Below the pieces are notes generated by a model. That model had not been told where the DNA came from. It was given only the letters and a program-made list of their open reading frames with translations, and searched no databases. From Victivallis sp. Marseille-Q1083 (lineage in GTDB: Bacteria > Verrucomicrobiota > Lentisphaeria > Victivallales > Victivallaceae), in NCBI RefSeq assembly GCF_903645315.1, contig NZ_CAHJXL010000001.1:124001-188000 (forward strand): DNA of 64,000 nt, read 5' to 3'. The translations under genes were made by a program, and so were the position numbers. Of this stretch, positions 34,573-44,109 are shown in pieces; positions within the stretch are counted from its first letter, which is position 1; the number at the start of each line of letters is the position of its first letter.

Positions 34573-35634
34573 TCATTTCCGGCCGGCCAACACCGCGTCC
34601 CGGTACAATTGATAGGTCTCGTACAACGTCCTGGCCCGTTCGCCGCCGACCGGCACCGGATGGCCCGGATGGTGCATCAGGCCCGGATACTGGTAGATAA
34701 TCTGCTTGTCGACGTAACGCGCCGTCAGCTCCAATTGAGCGGTAACCCTGGACAGCTCGGTCGGGATCAATTCCTTGCGGTGATCGAATTCCCAGATTTC
34801 CAGGTCGTTCCACAACGCGGTGCGGCCGCGTTTGCGAGTGTAGAAATTCCAATAGTTGATATCCGGCGCCTCCGGCGCAAACCAGCCGTCGTGAATGAAT
34901 TTCAACTGCTCGAACAGGAACGGCAGCCGGTCCAGCGACCGAAAGCGGTCGGCCCGGGCATAACGGCCGAAGATGTCCGGTTCCACCCCGAGGCCAACCG
35001 TATCCTGATAGGCGATGATGTCGACATCGATTTCCTGCAGCGTCGTACTGCACAGCGGCCGGTCGGCATTCGGCGCGATCATGATCGGACAATCGGCGAT
35101 GGCGCGAACGGCCGGGACGATCCGCCGCAGACTGTCCCGGCCCGAAGCGCAGCCCGGCGGATATTCATAGGTCCAGTACCAGCCGCCGAAACACTTCCGC
35201 GCGCCGTAACGCTCGTACAGCTCGGCCGCCGCGATCTTCGCCAGTTCGATCGCCTGCTCGGTCTGCAGAAACGGATCCGGCCAATGCATCGCATAGATGC
35301 TGAAAATTACCGTCATGCCCAATTTTTCCGCCTCGTCGATCACCTCGTCATAGAGCAGCGGCCTGGATTCCATCCAGTCCGGCACCGGCCAGCGCCGGCT
35401 CGGATAATAGGCTCTGGTGTCGTCGAGGCCGCCGCGGGCGTCGGCGCACTGCTGGAATACCAGCGTATCGATGCCGATCGCCGCCATGTCGTTGACCATC
35501 TGCCGCCAGTGGTCCGGCGACAGGCTGCGCAGTTCCGCTTGAAACCGGGTTCCCTCCCGGTCGTCCCAGTGGTCCAGTTCGACAAACGTGCCGGTAATCA
35601 ATCGAGAGTTGTCCGGATGGAAATGAGGGGTCAT
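34573..35634 (-). CDS. DUF4434-like TIM-barrel protein
   Basis: 353 residues with an AAGGAG site before the ATG. The start ITGTFVELDHWDD, then WRQMVNDMAAIGIDTLVFQQ, the GMTVIFSIYAMHW strand and the FGGWYWTYEY segment match the DUF4434 family, a (beta/alpha)8 fold related to glycoside hydrolases. IMIAPNADRP and VDIIAYQDTVGLG follow the pattern of that family. The activity is unknown. No signal peptide is seen. It is on the same strand as the URO-D-like gene, 136 bp downstream of it, so the two may be co-expressed. Confidence 0.75.
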   Translation of the reverse strand: MTPHFHPDNSRLITGTFVELDHWDDREGTRFQAELRSLSPDHWRQMVNDMAAIGIDTLVFQQCADARGGLDDTRAYYPSRRWPVPDWMESRPLLYDEVIDEAEKLGMTVIFSIYAMHWPDPFLQTEQAIELAKIAAAELYERYGARKCFGGWYWTYEYPPGCASGRDSLRRIVPAVRAIADCPIMIAPNADRPLCSTTLQEIDVDIIAYQDTVGLGVEPDIFGRYARADRFRSLDRLPFLFEQLKFIHDGWFAPEAPDINYWNFYTRKRGRTALWNDLEIWEFDHRKELIPTELSRVTAQLELTARYVDKQIIYQYPGLMHHPGHPVPVGGERARTLYETYQLYRDAVLAGRK

Positions 35635-35769
35635 TCACGTTCTCCTTATGTGCAATATTTCAATCATTTCATCCCAAGCGGCAATCAGCCGCCGAAAGAT
35701 AAATTAACACCGCTCCGCCCGCTGTCAAGCCGGCATTGAAAATGGTTTTCCGCCCCCGAACGCAACGCT

Positions 35770-36840
35770 TCAAAACCGGAATTCGCGGCAGGCGGCCACA
35801 TAGGCTTCCATATTCTCCCACGGCACTTCCGGCTCGACCAGATGGGTCGGCGCCGCCAGCAAGCCGCCCTGCGGACCGGCAATCCGCAGATTGCGCTGCA
35901 CGACGTCATAGACCTCTTCCGGCGTTCCCTTCGGCAGCGTCGTCTGAGTGCCGAGCGTTCCCCAAAATGAAAGGCGGTCGCCGAACCGCCGGTGAATTTC
36001 GGCGAAATCCATGCACTCCGGCTGGACCGGATTGAGAATATCGATGCCGACTTCGAGCAAATCGTCGATGAACGGCAATACAAAACCGCAGGAGTGATAA
36101 CTGATCAACACGTCCGGGTTGATCTCCTTCGCCGCCGCAATCACCCGCTGCAAGCGCGGCTTCAGCCATTTGCGGTACAATTCCAGCGACATCATCGGCG
36201 TACTCTGCATGCCGATGTCATCACCGAGGTGAATGTGGTCAACACCGGCTCCGGCATAAACAGCGCTGCGCTTCACCGCCAGCTCGGTAATCCTGTCGAA
36301 CAGGAAATAAGCGCCCGGTTCATCCGTCAGCATATCCATCATCAGATTTTCCATGCCCCGCAGATACCAGCCGGTCTCCCAGATGGTCACCGCCATATAA
36401 GCGGTCGCCGCCAGGCCGCGGCGCTGGATGGCGGCCACCTCCGCTTTCAACGCCTCGCCGGCCGTCACCTCCGGAAACGGAAACTGTTCGAACTCCTCCA
36501 GGCGGGAAAATTTTTCCATCGGATGATACATCCGGGTCATATGCATCGACTCCGGCGTCGGTTCGTGTCCGATGCCGAAGCGGTCGAACCAGGTCCCCGG
36601 CAGAAATTCGTACCCCAGATAAAACTTTTCGCGCCAGGCGCTGAAAGGCTGGACGAACAATTCGGTCGTCACCGCCCGCCACGGAAATTGAAACACTTCT
36701 TCATAACTGCGGTCCGCACCGTATTTCGCCTGAAATTTTTCGACCATCGCCGGACACAAATCGAATTGAACCGGAACGAATTCAAACCCTTCCCGCCGCC
36801 ACAGTCGCCGCAAATTTTCTCTCGGAGTGAGCGTTGCCAT
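35770..36840 (-). CDS. uroporphyrinogen decarboxylase-fold (URO-D/MtaA-like) protein
   Basis: 356 residues from the ATG at 36840 (MATLTPRENL), which has a GAGGCGG site; the start at 36873 is rejected. The C-terminal half has the family pattern: ISYHSCGFVLPFIDDLLEVG, then ILNPVQPECMDF, the SFWGTLGTQTTLPKGTPEEV loop and LLAAPTHLVEPEVPWENM. The conserved HSCG and ECMD suggest a metal site of the methyltransferase type rather than haem synthesis. DHIHLGDDIGMQ supplies other conserved polar residues. Such proteins are often paralogous and may act as methyltransferases; no corrinoid protein is nearby. Located between the PLD-like gene (63 bp upstream) and the DUF4434 gene. Confidence 0.82.
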   Translation of the reverse strand: MATLTPRENLRRLWRREGFEFVPVQFDLCPAMVEKFQAKYGADRSYEEVFQFPWRAVTTELFVQPFSAWREKFYLGYEFLPGTWFDRFGIGHEPTPESMHMTRMYHPMEKFSRLEEFEQFPFPEVTAGEALKAEVAAIQRRGLAATAYMAVTIWETGWYLRGMENLMMDMLTDEPGAYFLFDRITELAVKRSAVYAGAGVDHIHLGDDIGMQSTPMMSLELYRKWLKPRLQRVIAAAKEINPDVLISYHSCGFVLPFIDDLLEVGIDILNPVQPECMDFAEIHRRFGDRLSFWGTLGTQTTLPKGTPEEVYDVVQRNLRIAGPQGGLLAAPTHLVEPEVPWENMEAYVAACREFRF

Positions 36841-36903
36841 TTTACCGCCTCTGGTTGATTTTTTATCGCGCAAAACGAATTTTGCCGTATTTCAAACGAT
36901 TGA

Positions 36904-37440
36904 TCAATCCGCCGCCAGCGGACAATCGCTGCAATATTCCCGCCGGCCGCAGGACGCGCAGAACTCTCCGCGCCAGACTTCATCGAATTGTTCCGCCAGC
37001 GGCAGAATCAGTTCCGGCCGGTCGGTCAGCACGCCGTTTTCGAAATTTCGCCGCGCCGACGCCTTGGCACCCATGCCGGCGCCGGTCAAATTGGCGCTGC
37101 CGAAATACGCTTTCACGCCGTCGACGATGACGCACTTGAAATGCACCCGGGGACACAGCACCCGCTCCAATCCCTCCCACAACCCGGGAAAACGGTCGAA
37201 ATCCCGCCGGAACGCCGGACCGGGCTCCCTGGCGTGAATCAACCGGATTTCAACCCCGCGCTGCAGCAGGCCGGCCAGAACTTCCAGAAAAGGCACCATT
37301 TTGCCGCGGCGCAAGCCGCTTTGTTCCACATACATATCCTTGAGGTCGGCGGTAGCGATCCACAGCCGCCCGGCGCACTGCGGCACCAGGTCGCGAATCA
37401 CTTTTTCATAGATGGCACGGTTGCTGACAAATTCAATCAT
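36904..37440 (-). CDS. single-HKD phospholipase D-like protein with cysteine cluster
   Basis: 178 residues from the ATG at 37440, with a GGAG site 4 nt upstream. The PLD-like core is RVHFKCVIVDGVKAYFGSAN (HxKx4D plus the SxN). Only one HKD copy is present, so it would act as a dimer or as part of a larger assembly. A C-terminal Cys-rich tail (FCASCGRREYCSDCPLA) probably binds zinc or an iron-sulfur cluster. Family members are phospholipases or DNA nucleases; the short size and zinc-like tail favour a nuclease role. It lies upstream of the URO-D-like gene on the same strand, but a functional link is not obvious. Confidence 0.75.
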   Translation of the reverse strand: MIEFVSNRAIYEKVIRDLVPQCAGRLWIATADLKDMYVEQSGLRRGKMVPFLEVLAGLLQRGVEIRLIHAREPGPAFRRDFDRFPGLWEGLERVLCPRVHFKCVIVDGVKAYFGSANLTGAGMGAKASARRNFENGVLTDRPELILPLAEQFDEVWRGEFCASCGRREYCSDCPLAAD

Positions 37441-37907
37441 AGTTCTCCATCCGCCTGCCGCATGACGGCCCAACGGGCCTTCCCGGCTTCCAGAGAGAAC
37501 AATTTACTTCCCGGAATCCGGAAAGCAAATCGCCATCCCGCCATTTAGCTTGAAAGTTTCATGCAATATTCAGGCCAAAGCTCAGGCGGCGTTGAGCAAG
37601 GAGGAAAGAGCTGTTGAAAATACAAGTGTTTTATTTCCCGATCAAGGGCAAATCACCAGTCTCGGTCCGAAATACAATTGGAATCATGCCAATCACCGGG
37701 AGGTTTTATGGCATCTGATCGGCCGAATGCTTTTGTTGGGCCGCAATGCAGGAAGCAGACAAGTTCATGAAGCAAATCCAACGAACGGAGCCCGCAACTC
37801 GACAAATAAATTCGTTTCCAATTCAAAATCACCAAAGCAACAAGGAAAACAGGCCATCAAGCTATTGCTCCCGTCCGGGAAGTGGCCGCCGTCGCGCCGG
37901 AAGCCTT
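37441..37907. other. intergenic region with no supported gene
   Basis: 467 bp between the PLD-like gene and the LacI gene (both minus). Several overlapping frames occur on both strands (for example 37550-37999 plus and 37653-37835 minus), but none has a recognisable product or consistent composition, and one overlaps the end of the LacI gene. The region may be a degraded gene or regulatory DNA. It should contain the promoter of the PLD/URO-D/DUF4434 genes, which I could not locate. Confidence 0.5.
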
Positions 37908-38972
37908 TCAATTACTTTGCCGATATGAAATCGGAGTTAATTCCAGACAGGTGTGTTTCGGAATTTCTTCCACATTTTTCTGCGAAAGCTGAAGCGTGAT
38001 TTCCGCAGCTTTCACTCCAATCGCCCGGGTACTGTATTGATAGATGGTCATGCTGCCGAACCAGCGGGGAAATTCCTCCGCAGGACCGACGGCCCCCAGA
38101 GACGGTTGAAGATTGCGGTATAATTCCAGCGTTTCCGTCCCGCAAATCGTATCGACGTGAAGCCGTCCGCAATCGCCGACCAACTTGACCAGTTTGGACA
38201 TGCAGTGAAGCAGGAGAACATAATGACTGCACCAGAGACCTTCAACCTCCTGTAACTGTTCAAACGGAATGGAGGCAAAACCTTCGGACCAGAACAGCAG
38301 CTCCTTGATATCCGCGTCCGGAATGCCGTTTGCCCGCAGCGTTTCCCGGTAGCCGCGCGACATCTCGCGGTACATGAAATTGCTGTAAAGCGACTGGACG
38401 ATCCCGAATTTGCGGCACCCGTTTTTCAACTGGCGCCGGGCCGCCCGCTGACCGGTTTCATAATCACGAAAGCCGACATGGTAAAACTCCTGAATGTCGG
38501 AGCCGCCGTAGAGCGTGATCACCGGCGGGTATTGGGAATGTTTTTTCAGCACTTCACGAATATGCCGCGTCGAATAATTTGCCTCCTTCTGGCGCGCCGG
38601 GATATACAGAACTGTCCCGGCATTATAGATCAACATTTTTTCAAAGGCGTCCGCTTCGGAATCCGGCGTGGCGTCGCAGGTGAGAACCGTCAGGTGTTTT
38701 TCGTGCATATCCAGCGTATGGGCTATCCCGTATAAAAGCGGTTCCGTCAGCAACGGCATCCAACCGCCGATGATGAGTCCAAGACAATTGGACGTTTTCG
38801 AATGGAGAGCCTGGGCATAATAGTTGACCTGAAAACCGACTTCGACAGCCTTGGCGCGAATCTGTTCATACGTCGCCCTGCTGGTCCGCGATTTTTCCAA
38901 CGGCTGGTTCAGAACGCGGGAAACGGTGGAGTGCGCGACGCCGCAGAGTGCGGCAAATTCCCGAATATTCAT
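37908..38972 (-). CDS. LacI-family transcriptional regulator
   Basis: 354 residues from the ATG at 38972 (MNIREFAALCGVAHSTV), with a GAAGGGA site upstream; an extended start at 39038 is rejected. The N-terminal helix-turn-helix has AALCGVAHSTVSRVLNQP, and a hinge region follows (about residues 45-60). The periplasmic-binding-like effector domain begins at CLGLIIGGWMPLL. It is divergent from the hybrid kinase at 39302 across 329 bp, so it may control that kinase and itself. An inverted repeat at 39011-39036 is a candidate operator. Confidence 0.88.
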   Translation of the reverse strand: MNIREFAALCGVAHSTVSRVLNQPLEKSRTSRATYEQIRAKAVEVGFQVNYYAQALHSKTSNCLGLIIGGWMPLLTEPLLYGIAHTLDMHEKHLTVLTCDATPDSEADAFEKMLIYNAGTVLYIPARQKEANYSTRHIREVLKKHSQYPPVITLYGGSDIQEFYHVGFRDYETGQRAARRQLKNGCRKFGIVQSLYSNFMYREMSRGYRETLRANGIPDADIKELLFWSEGFASIPFEQLQEVEGLWCSHYVLLLHCMSKLVKLVGDCGRLHVDTICGTETLELYRNLQPSLGAVGPAEEFPRWFGSMTIYQYSTRAIGVKAAEITLQLSQKNVEEIPKHTCLELTPISYRQSN

Positions 38973-39010
38973 TGTTTTTTGATCCCTTCGGTTAAACCAT
39001 AGTGTCGATC

Positions 39011-39036
39011 GGGGAAAAAGCAATCCTGTTTTCCCC
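39011..39036. promoter_or_regulatory. inverted repeat, candidate LacI operator
   Basis: An 8-bp inverted repeat, GGGGAAAA (39011-39018) with TTTTCCCC (39029-39036), separated by 10 bp, lies about 40 bp upstream of the LacI start. LacI-family operators are usually tighter palindromes, so this is low confidence. Confidence 0.3.
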
Positions 39037-39125
39037 ATTGAAATAAGGATAATTTATTTTTAGCGAGCCTGATCGTAAATATATCATGCCTGAAGCGAAT
39101 CTGAGACTCTTTGCTTTTATTTTTC

Positions 39126-39154
39126 TTGACAATGATGAACGTTTACGGTATAGT
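39126..39154 (+). promoter_or_regulatory. sigma70-type promoter for the hybrid kinase
   Basis: TTGACA (39126-39131), exactly 17 bp, then TATAGT (39149-39154): near-consensus. It is about 150 bp upstream of the start at 39302. Confidence 0.75.
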
Positions 39155-39301
39155 ATAGGGTGACTTGTCATATATAACAAAGGGACTTTTCCGTTAATAT
39201 GTTGAACAACAAAAGGATTGCCCATGAGGGATAGTTGCAGTTCATGCAACGCGGCAACAAGAACAGTCCTCCTTTTGCAATCAGTTTCCGGAAGAATACC
39301 G

Positions 39302-42300
39302 ATGAAAAATCATTTTCAATTATGTCCTCGTTTGTTTTTTCTGCTTATCCTGTTCCTATTCCCGTCTCCGCTTTTACAGGCGAACGGCGTGAAACGCGTG
39401 CTGCAGGTGGAGTCGTATTCGGCCATCGATTCATGGACGGATCAGTCCACCCGGATGTTCCGGGAAACCCTGACCCAGGCCGGCATCGGGGCCAACTATG
39501 AAATTTTTTCGTTCGGCGTCCGCTTTCAGCCCGGTATGAATCCCTGTATGGGCGATGTCAGGGCGCTTCAGGCCAAACTGGATTTACATCCCTACGACCT
39601 GATCGTCGTCTACAACAACGCCGCCGCGGATCTGTTCCTCAACGGACAGCTCAAACTCCCGGAAGGCACTCCGCTCCTGCTGGAAAGTTACCTCGGCGAA
39701 CCGCCGCAGGAGTTGAAGCAGAAGTTGAACATGACGGCGGTTCTGGCCGCGCGCCATCCTTATGAAAGCGCCAAGCTCGGGCTGCGGCTGCTTCCCGATA
39801 CCCGGCATATCGTCGTGCTGGTCGACGCCACCGCCGACGGACGCCGGCAGCGAGAACTTCTGAGTGAAATTCCCGAAGAGATCACCCGGAAAATCACCAT
39901 CATCGACGGGACGGAATATTCCACCGCCGAAATGATGAAAAAGGTCAGCGGACTGCCGCCCCACACGCTGCTGATTTTTCACTCCTGGGGGTCGTCCCGC
40001 GATGAAACCCCGGCGAACAGCTATACCACCTTGCCGCGTATCAACCAGATTTTTCCGGGCATGATTCTCGGTCGTTACGACACCTACATGCCGCTGGGCA
40101 GCGACGGCGGTTCGGTTGCCGTCAGCACGGAGCTGGGCGCCCAGACCGGAGCGGTGGCGGTGCGGATTCTGAACGGCGAAGCGGCGGCGGCAATTCCATA
40201 TGCGTATTCCCACCTGCATCCCCGGCTCGATTACCGGGCGATCCGGGAATTCGGCATTCCCGCCGGCCGCATTCCGGCGGAAACGAAAATCATGAACACC
40301 CCGCCTGACTTTTTGATCCGCTACCGGGTGGAACTGGCGGCGGGCGGCGGCATGCTGTTTCTGGCTCTCACCGGCTTGATCGCCGCACTGCTGTACCGCC
40401 GCCGGGAACACCGGAAAGCGACGGCCTTATTCAGAAATTTGCCGTTGCGGATTTTCATTTTCGACCGGCAGGAACGGATTCTGTATTCGCACATTCCACA
40501 GCCGGTCGCGGGGGGAGTCGACGAGTCGCTGACCCGCCTGGAGCAGATCACCATTCCGGCGGTCAGGGAGAAAATCCGGCTTGCGATCCGGCAGGCGTTC
40601 GCCGGCAGAGAAAAGGTTCACCTGGATTTTGAAGCCGGCGGACAATGCCGCCACGATGAATTCCAGCGCCTTTCCGGGCATAATCCATTCCACACCGACG
40701 TGGTGATGTGCATTTCCGCCGACGTGACCGAGCTGCATGAGGCGCACCGGGAAACCGCCCGGCTGGCCGAACGGTTCCGGCTGACGCTGGAATCCATCGG
40801 CGACGGCGTGGTCGCCACCGACGCCCTGGGGCATGTGACGCTGCTGAATCCGGTCGCGGCAAAGCTGACCGGCTATTCACCGGAAGAGGCGGAAGGAAAA
40901 AAACTGGACGAAATTTTCAATATCGTCAGTTATCTCGACGAAAGCAAAGTGGAATCCCCGCTGGCCAGAGCGCTCGCCACCGGCCAGACCGTGGAGCTGG
41001 CCAATCATACCGACCTGATCGCCAAAGACGGCAGCCGGCTGCACATCGCCGACTGCGCGTCGCCGATCCGGGACGAGGCGAACCGTATCACCGGCGGCGT
41101 GCTGGTATTCCGCGATGTAACCGAGGAGTACGAAAAACGCGACCGGCTGCGCATGAACAGCGCGATTCTGGAAATGGTGAAACAGGTCGCCCGCGTTGAC
41201 TATTTCCGCTGCACCGCCGCCGGCACGATCCTGCTTCCGATTTCGGCGGAATACTGGCCGCGCCGGGACGGGAAGCCGGTGCTTCCGGCGGAATGGATTG
41301 CCAAGGACGATCTTGACGGATTTCTGCGGGATTGGCACCGGCTGCTGGCCGGCGAAGTCGACGAACTGGCCGTCTCCTTTGCCGCCGGAACTCCGCAGCG
41401 TTATTTCGAATTACGGGCGGTCAAATCGGTGAATGAAATTTCCGGGCGGCGGGAGTACTGCGGCGTGATTCAGGACATCACCCACAGCCGCGAAAACGAA
41501 CGGCAGACGCGCGACAGCCTGCGGCTGCTGACCAATATCATGGACAATCTGCCCGGCTACATCTTCGTCAAAAACGCCGCCGACAACTTCCGGTACGTGA
41601 TGTGCAACCGCCGCTTCGGCGAAATGATCGGCGTTGACAGCGAGCGGATTCCAGGCAGTTTCGACCGGGATATTTTCCCGGCGGACGAAGCCGCGGCCCG
41701 GAAATTCCATGACGACGACCAGGCGATCATCAACTCGACCGAAAAACTGAATATCCGGGAGCGTTTCCTTTCTACCTCCGGTGAATCGCTGATGGTTCAG
41801 ACAGTGAAGAATACGCTGGTCCAGTCGGACGGCACCAAGCTCCTGATCGGCATGGGTGTGGATGTTTCGCGCGAATATGAACTCGAACAGCAGCAGAAGC
41901 GGACCATCGAATCGCTCGATTATGCGACCCGCTGCGAACGGATCATCAACCAGTCGCTGAGCATGATCACCGTGGAGTCGGATTTCAACCGGGCCGTCAA
42001 TGAAATGCTCCGGATCATCGGCGAGAATGCCGACGCGGACCGGGCTTATATTTTCCTCTATACCGGAAACGGCCGGGATATTTCCAATGAGTATGAATGG
42101 GTCAGATCAGAAACTGATACGCAGAAAGAGCTGCTGCAGAATATGAGCATGAGCGATTTTCCGTTATGGGAAAAAATGCTGCTGGAAAAACGGGAACTCG
42201 TGGTCGAGGATATGTCGTCTCCGCCGCCCCTGCTGGCGGAGGAACTCGCCCGATTGGCTTTTCAGAAAATCAAGTCCCTGCTGGTCAGCGGCATCTGGTG

Positions 42301-43960
42301 GGACGGGCAATTGATCGGTTTCGTCGGCTTGGATTACACCCGCCATCCCCACGAATTCAGCGACACCTCGGTTCATACCGTAAAAAGCATCGCCAATCTG
42401 TTTCTGCTGGCCCGCGAGCGCGCCGCGCAGCTTGAGCGGATCGCGGATACCGCTTCGATGCAAAGGCAGATCGTCAACAATATTTCGATTCCGATTTTCA
42501 TGTTCGACCTTGATTACAATGTCGCGATGGTCAACTCGGCGACCTGCGCGGGTACAGACCGGCCGGCGGAGGAACTGATCGGGAAAAAATGCTACCACGT
42601 CAGTTGCGGTCACGACGCGCCGCCGGACTTCTGCCCGTTCGAACGGGTGAAACAAACCGGCCAGCCGGCTCATTTCGACTTCAAAAATCCCAACGGACAT
42701 ACTTACATGATCTCATTCCAGCCGCTCTTCGATCGGAACGGCAAGGTGATCAACCTGCTCGAAACCGCGGTCGATGTCACCGAACTTTACCAGCAGAAGG
42801 AAGAGCTCCGGCGGGCGATGGAACAGGCGATGGCAGCCGACCGGGCCAAGAGCTACTTCCTCGCCACCATGAGCCATGAATTGCGGACGCCGCTGAATGC
42901 GGTGCTCGGCTTCTCCGAACTGCTACAGGGTGGCGATGTCAGCCAGGAGGATCAGCTCGACTATCTGCGTTCGATCAATTGCGCCGGTTCGGCGCTGCTG
43001 AATCTGATCAACGACGTGCTGGATTTATCCAAACTGGAGGCCGACCAGATGAACATCACCCCGGTCCGGACCGATCTGCCGAAACTGGCGGAAGAGATCG
43101 TTGCGGTGTTTCAACTGAAGGCGAAACAGAAAAATATTGCACTGGTCTCGCAATTGAGCGGAACTCGGTGTCCGGTCTATGTGGACCACCTGAGAATCCG
43201 GCAGATCCTGCTCAATCTGGTCGGCAACGCAATCAAATTCACCCACCAGGGCCAGGTGACCGTCACCATTGATTTCCGGCCCGCCGCTGCCGGCGGCACC
43301 GGTGAATTGAGCATCCTGGTGGCGGATACCGGCATCGGCATCGCCCAAGAACAGTTGAGAAAAATTTTCGACCCGTTCTTCCAGGCCGAAGGGACGCGCG
43401 GCAACCGGGTTTACGAGGGTTCCGGACTGGGCTTGGCAATCTCCATGCGGCTCGCACAGCGTATGGGCGGCACCATCGAAGCGGCCAGCGAACCGGGCCG
43501 CGGCAGCGCCTTTACGGTCAGATTGAAGGATGTCCGGTATGACCGGGTGGAGAGCGGCGACGCCGTCACCAGGCAGAACCAGATTCTCTGGCTGTTGTCG
43601 GAACACCTGCGGGTACTGCTGGTCGACGATGTGCCGATGAACCTGAAGGTGCTGCAGGCGATGCTGCGGAAATTGGGCATCGAAAGCGTTTGCGCCGAAT
43701 CCGGCGTCAAAGCGTTGGAAATTCTCGAAAAGGATCAGAATTTCAAATTCATTCTGACCGATCTGTGGATGCCGGAAATGAGCGGAGAAGAATTGCTCGG
43801 AAAAATCAGGATGGACCGGCGTTTCGACGAAATGTCGGTCGTCGCGGTCACTGCCGACGCCGAAGCCCGGAATAACGCCGATTTCAATGCGGTGTTGCTG
43901 AAACCGATCACGCTGGACAAAGTTCTGCAAATTCTCGCAATCGTTCAAAATCGTTTTTGA
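39302..43960 (+). CDS. hybrid sensor histidine kinase with periplasmic ABC-substrate-binding-like sensor
   Basis: 1552 residues from the ATG at 39302 (MKNHFQLCPR), which has GGAAG 9 nt upstream and starts a clean signal peptide; an upstream frame start at 39218 is rejected. Architecture matches the kinase at 25456: periplasmic substrate-binding-like domain (about 28-330), one membrane helix (about 340-365), PAS domains (about 380-890), a GAF (about 920-1070), the Cys-motif PAS (KCYHVSC...FCP, about 1098-1116), HisKA with His1192 (MSHELRTPLNAV), HATPase (DTGIGIAQ, GSGLGLAIS) and a receiver with Asp1487 (LTDLWMPEMSG). No DNA-binding output. A LacI regulator is divergent; the tRNA cluster faces its end. 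The ligand is probably a small solute related to sugar supply, by analogy only. Confidence 0.92.
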   Translation: MKNHFQLCPRLFFLLILFLFPSPLLQANGVKRVLQVESYSAIDSWTDQSTRMFRETLTQAGIGANYEIFSFGVRFQPGMNPCMGDVRALQAKLDLHPYDLIVVYNNAAADLFLNGQLKLPEGTPLLLESYLGEPPQELKQKLNMTAVLAARHPYESAKLGLRLLPDTRHIVVLVDATADGRRQRELLSEIPEEITRKITIIDGTEYSTAEMMKKVSGLPPHTLLIFHSWGSSRDETPANSYTTLPRINQIFPGMILGRYDTYMPLGSDGGSVAVSTELGAQTGAVAVRILNGEAAAAIPYAYSHLHPRLDYRAIREFGIPAGRIPAETKIMNTPPDFLIRYRVELAAGGGMLFLALTGLIAALLYRRREHRKATALFRNLPLRIFIFDRQERILYSHIPQPVAGGVDESLTRLEQITIPAVREKIRLAIRQAFAGREKVHLDFEAGGQCRHDEFQRLSGHNPFHTDVVMCISADVTELHEAHRETARLAERFRLTLESIGDGVVATDALGHVTLLNPVAAKLTGYSPEEAEGKKLDEIFNIVSYLDESKVESPLARALATGQTVELANHTDLIAKDGSRLHIADCASPIRDEANRITGGVLVFRDVTEEYEKRDRLRMNSAILEMVKQVARVDYFRCTAAGTILLPISAEYWPRRDGKPVLPAEWIAKDDLDGFLRDWHRLLAGEVDELAVSFAAGTPQRYFELRAVKSVNEISGRREYCGVIQDITHSRENERQTRDSLRLLTNIMDNLPGYIFVKNAADNFRYVMCNRRFGEMIGVDSERIPGSFDRDIFPADEAAARKFHDDDQAIINSTEKLNIRERFLSTSGESLMVQTVKNTLVQSDGTKLLIGMGVDVSREYELEQQQKRTIESLDYATRCERIINQSLSMITVESDFNRAVNEMLRIIGENADADRAYIFLYTGNGRDISNEYEWVRSETDTQKELLQNMSMSDFPLWEKMLLEKRELVVEDMSSPPPLLAEELARLAFQKIKSLLVSGIWWDGQLIGFVGLDYTRHPHEFSDTSVHTVKSIANLFLLARERAAQLERIADTASMQRQIVNNISIPIFMFDLDYNVAMVNSATCAGTDRPAEELIGKKCYHVSCGHDAPPDFCPFERVKQTGQPAHFDFKNPNGHTYMISFQPLFDRNGKVINLLETAVDVTELYQQKEELRRAMEQAMAADRAKSYFLATMSHELRTPLNAVLGFSELLQGGDVSQEDQLDYLRSINCAGSALLNLINDVLDLSKLEADQMNITPVRTDLPKLAEEIVAVFQLKAKQKNIALVSQLSGTRCPVYVDHLRIRQILLNLVGNAIKFTHQGQVTVTIDFRPAAAGGTGELSILVADTGIGIAQEQLRKIFDPFFQAEGTRGNRVYEGSGLGLAISMRLAQRMGGTIEAASEPGRGSAFTVRLKDVRYDRVESGDAVTRQNQILWLLSEHLRVLLVDDVPMNLKVLQAMLRKLGIESVCAESGVKALEILEKDQNFKFILTDLWMPEMSGEELLGKIRMDRRFDEMSVVAVTADAEARNNADFNAVLLKPITLDKVLQILAIVQNRF

Positions 43961-44021
43961 CTTCCCGCGATATTACCAGCGGGAAACTCAACCGGGAACA
44001 ATACGAAAAATCGCAGAATAC

Positions 44022-44041
44022 TTGCCGCGCCGGCGCGGCAA
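44022..44041. repeat. perfect 20-bp palindrome
   Basis: TTGCCGCGCC directly abuts its own reverse complement GGCGCGGCAA. It lies between the kinase and the tRNA cluster. It could be an extrusion element, a protein-binding site or part of a terminator; no T-run is present. Confidence 0.6.
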
Positions 44042-44058
44042 TGTGAGCATGAGTTGCC

Positions 44059-44083
44059 TTCCGCAATTTTGTATGTTGCGGAA
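44059..44083. repeat. 8-bp inverted repeat / hairpin
   Basis: TTCCGCAA (44059-44066) pairs with TTGCGGAA (44076-44083) across a 9-nt loop. It precedes the small frame at 44110 and may mark a transcript end, but lacks a T-run. Confidence 0.4.
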
Positions 44084-44109
44084 AACGGCTGTAAAAGGAG
44101 GCCCTGTCT

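Larger units (their letters stand above)
38973..39301. other. divergent region between the LacI gene and hybrid kinase
   Basis: 329 bp containing an excellent plus-strand promoter (39126-39154), an inverted repeat at 39011-39036 and a 5' leader of about 140 nt for the kinase. No independent gene was supported; frames here are extensions of the kinase or regulator starts. Confidence 0.6.

Noticed and set aside
37550-37999. 149-residue plus-strand frame
   Set aside because: Overlaps the end of the LacI gene, shows no recognisable motif and has mixed composition.
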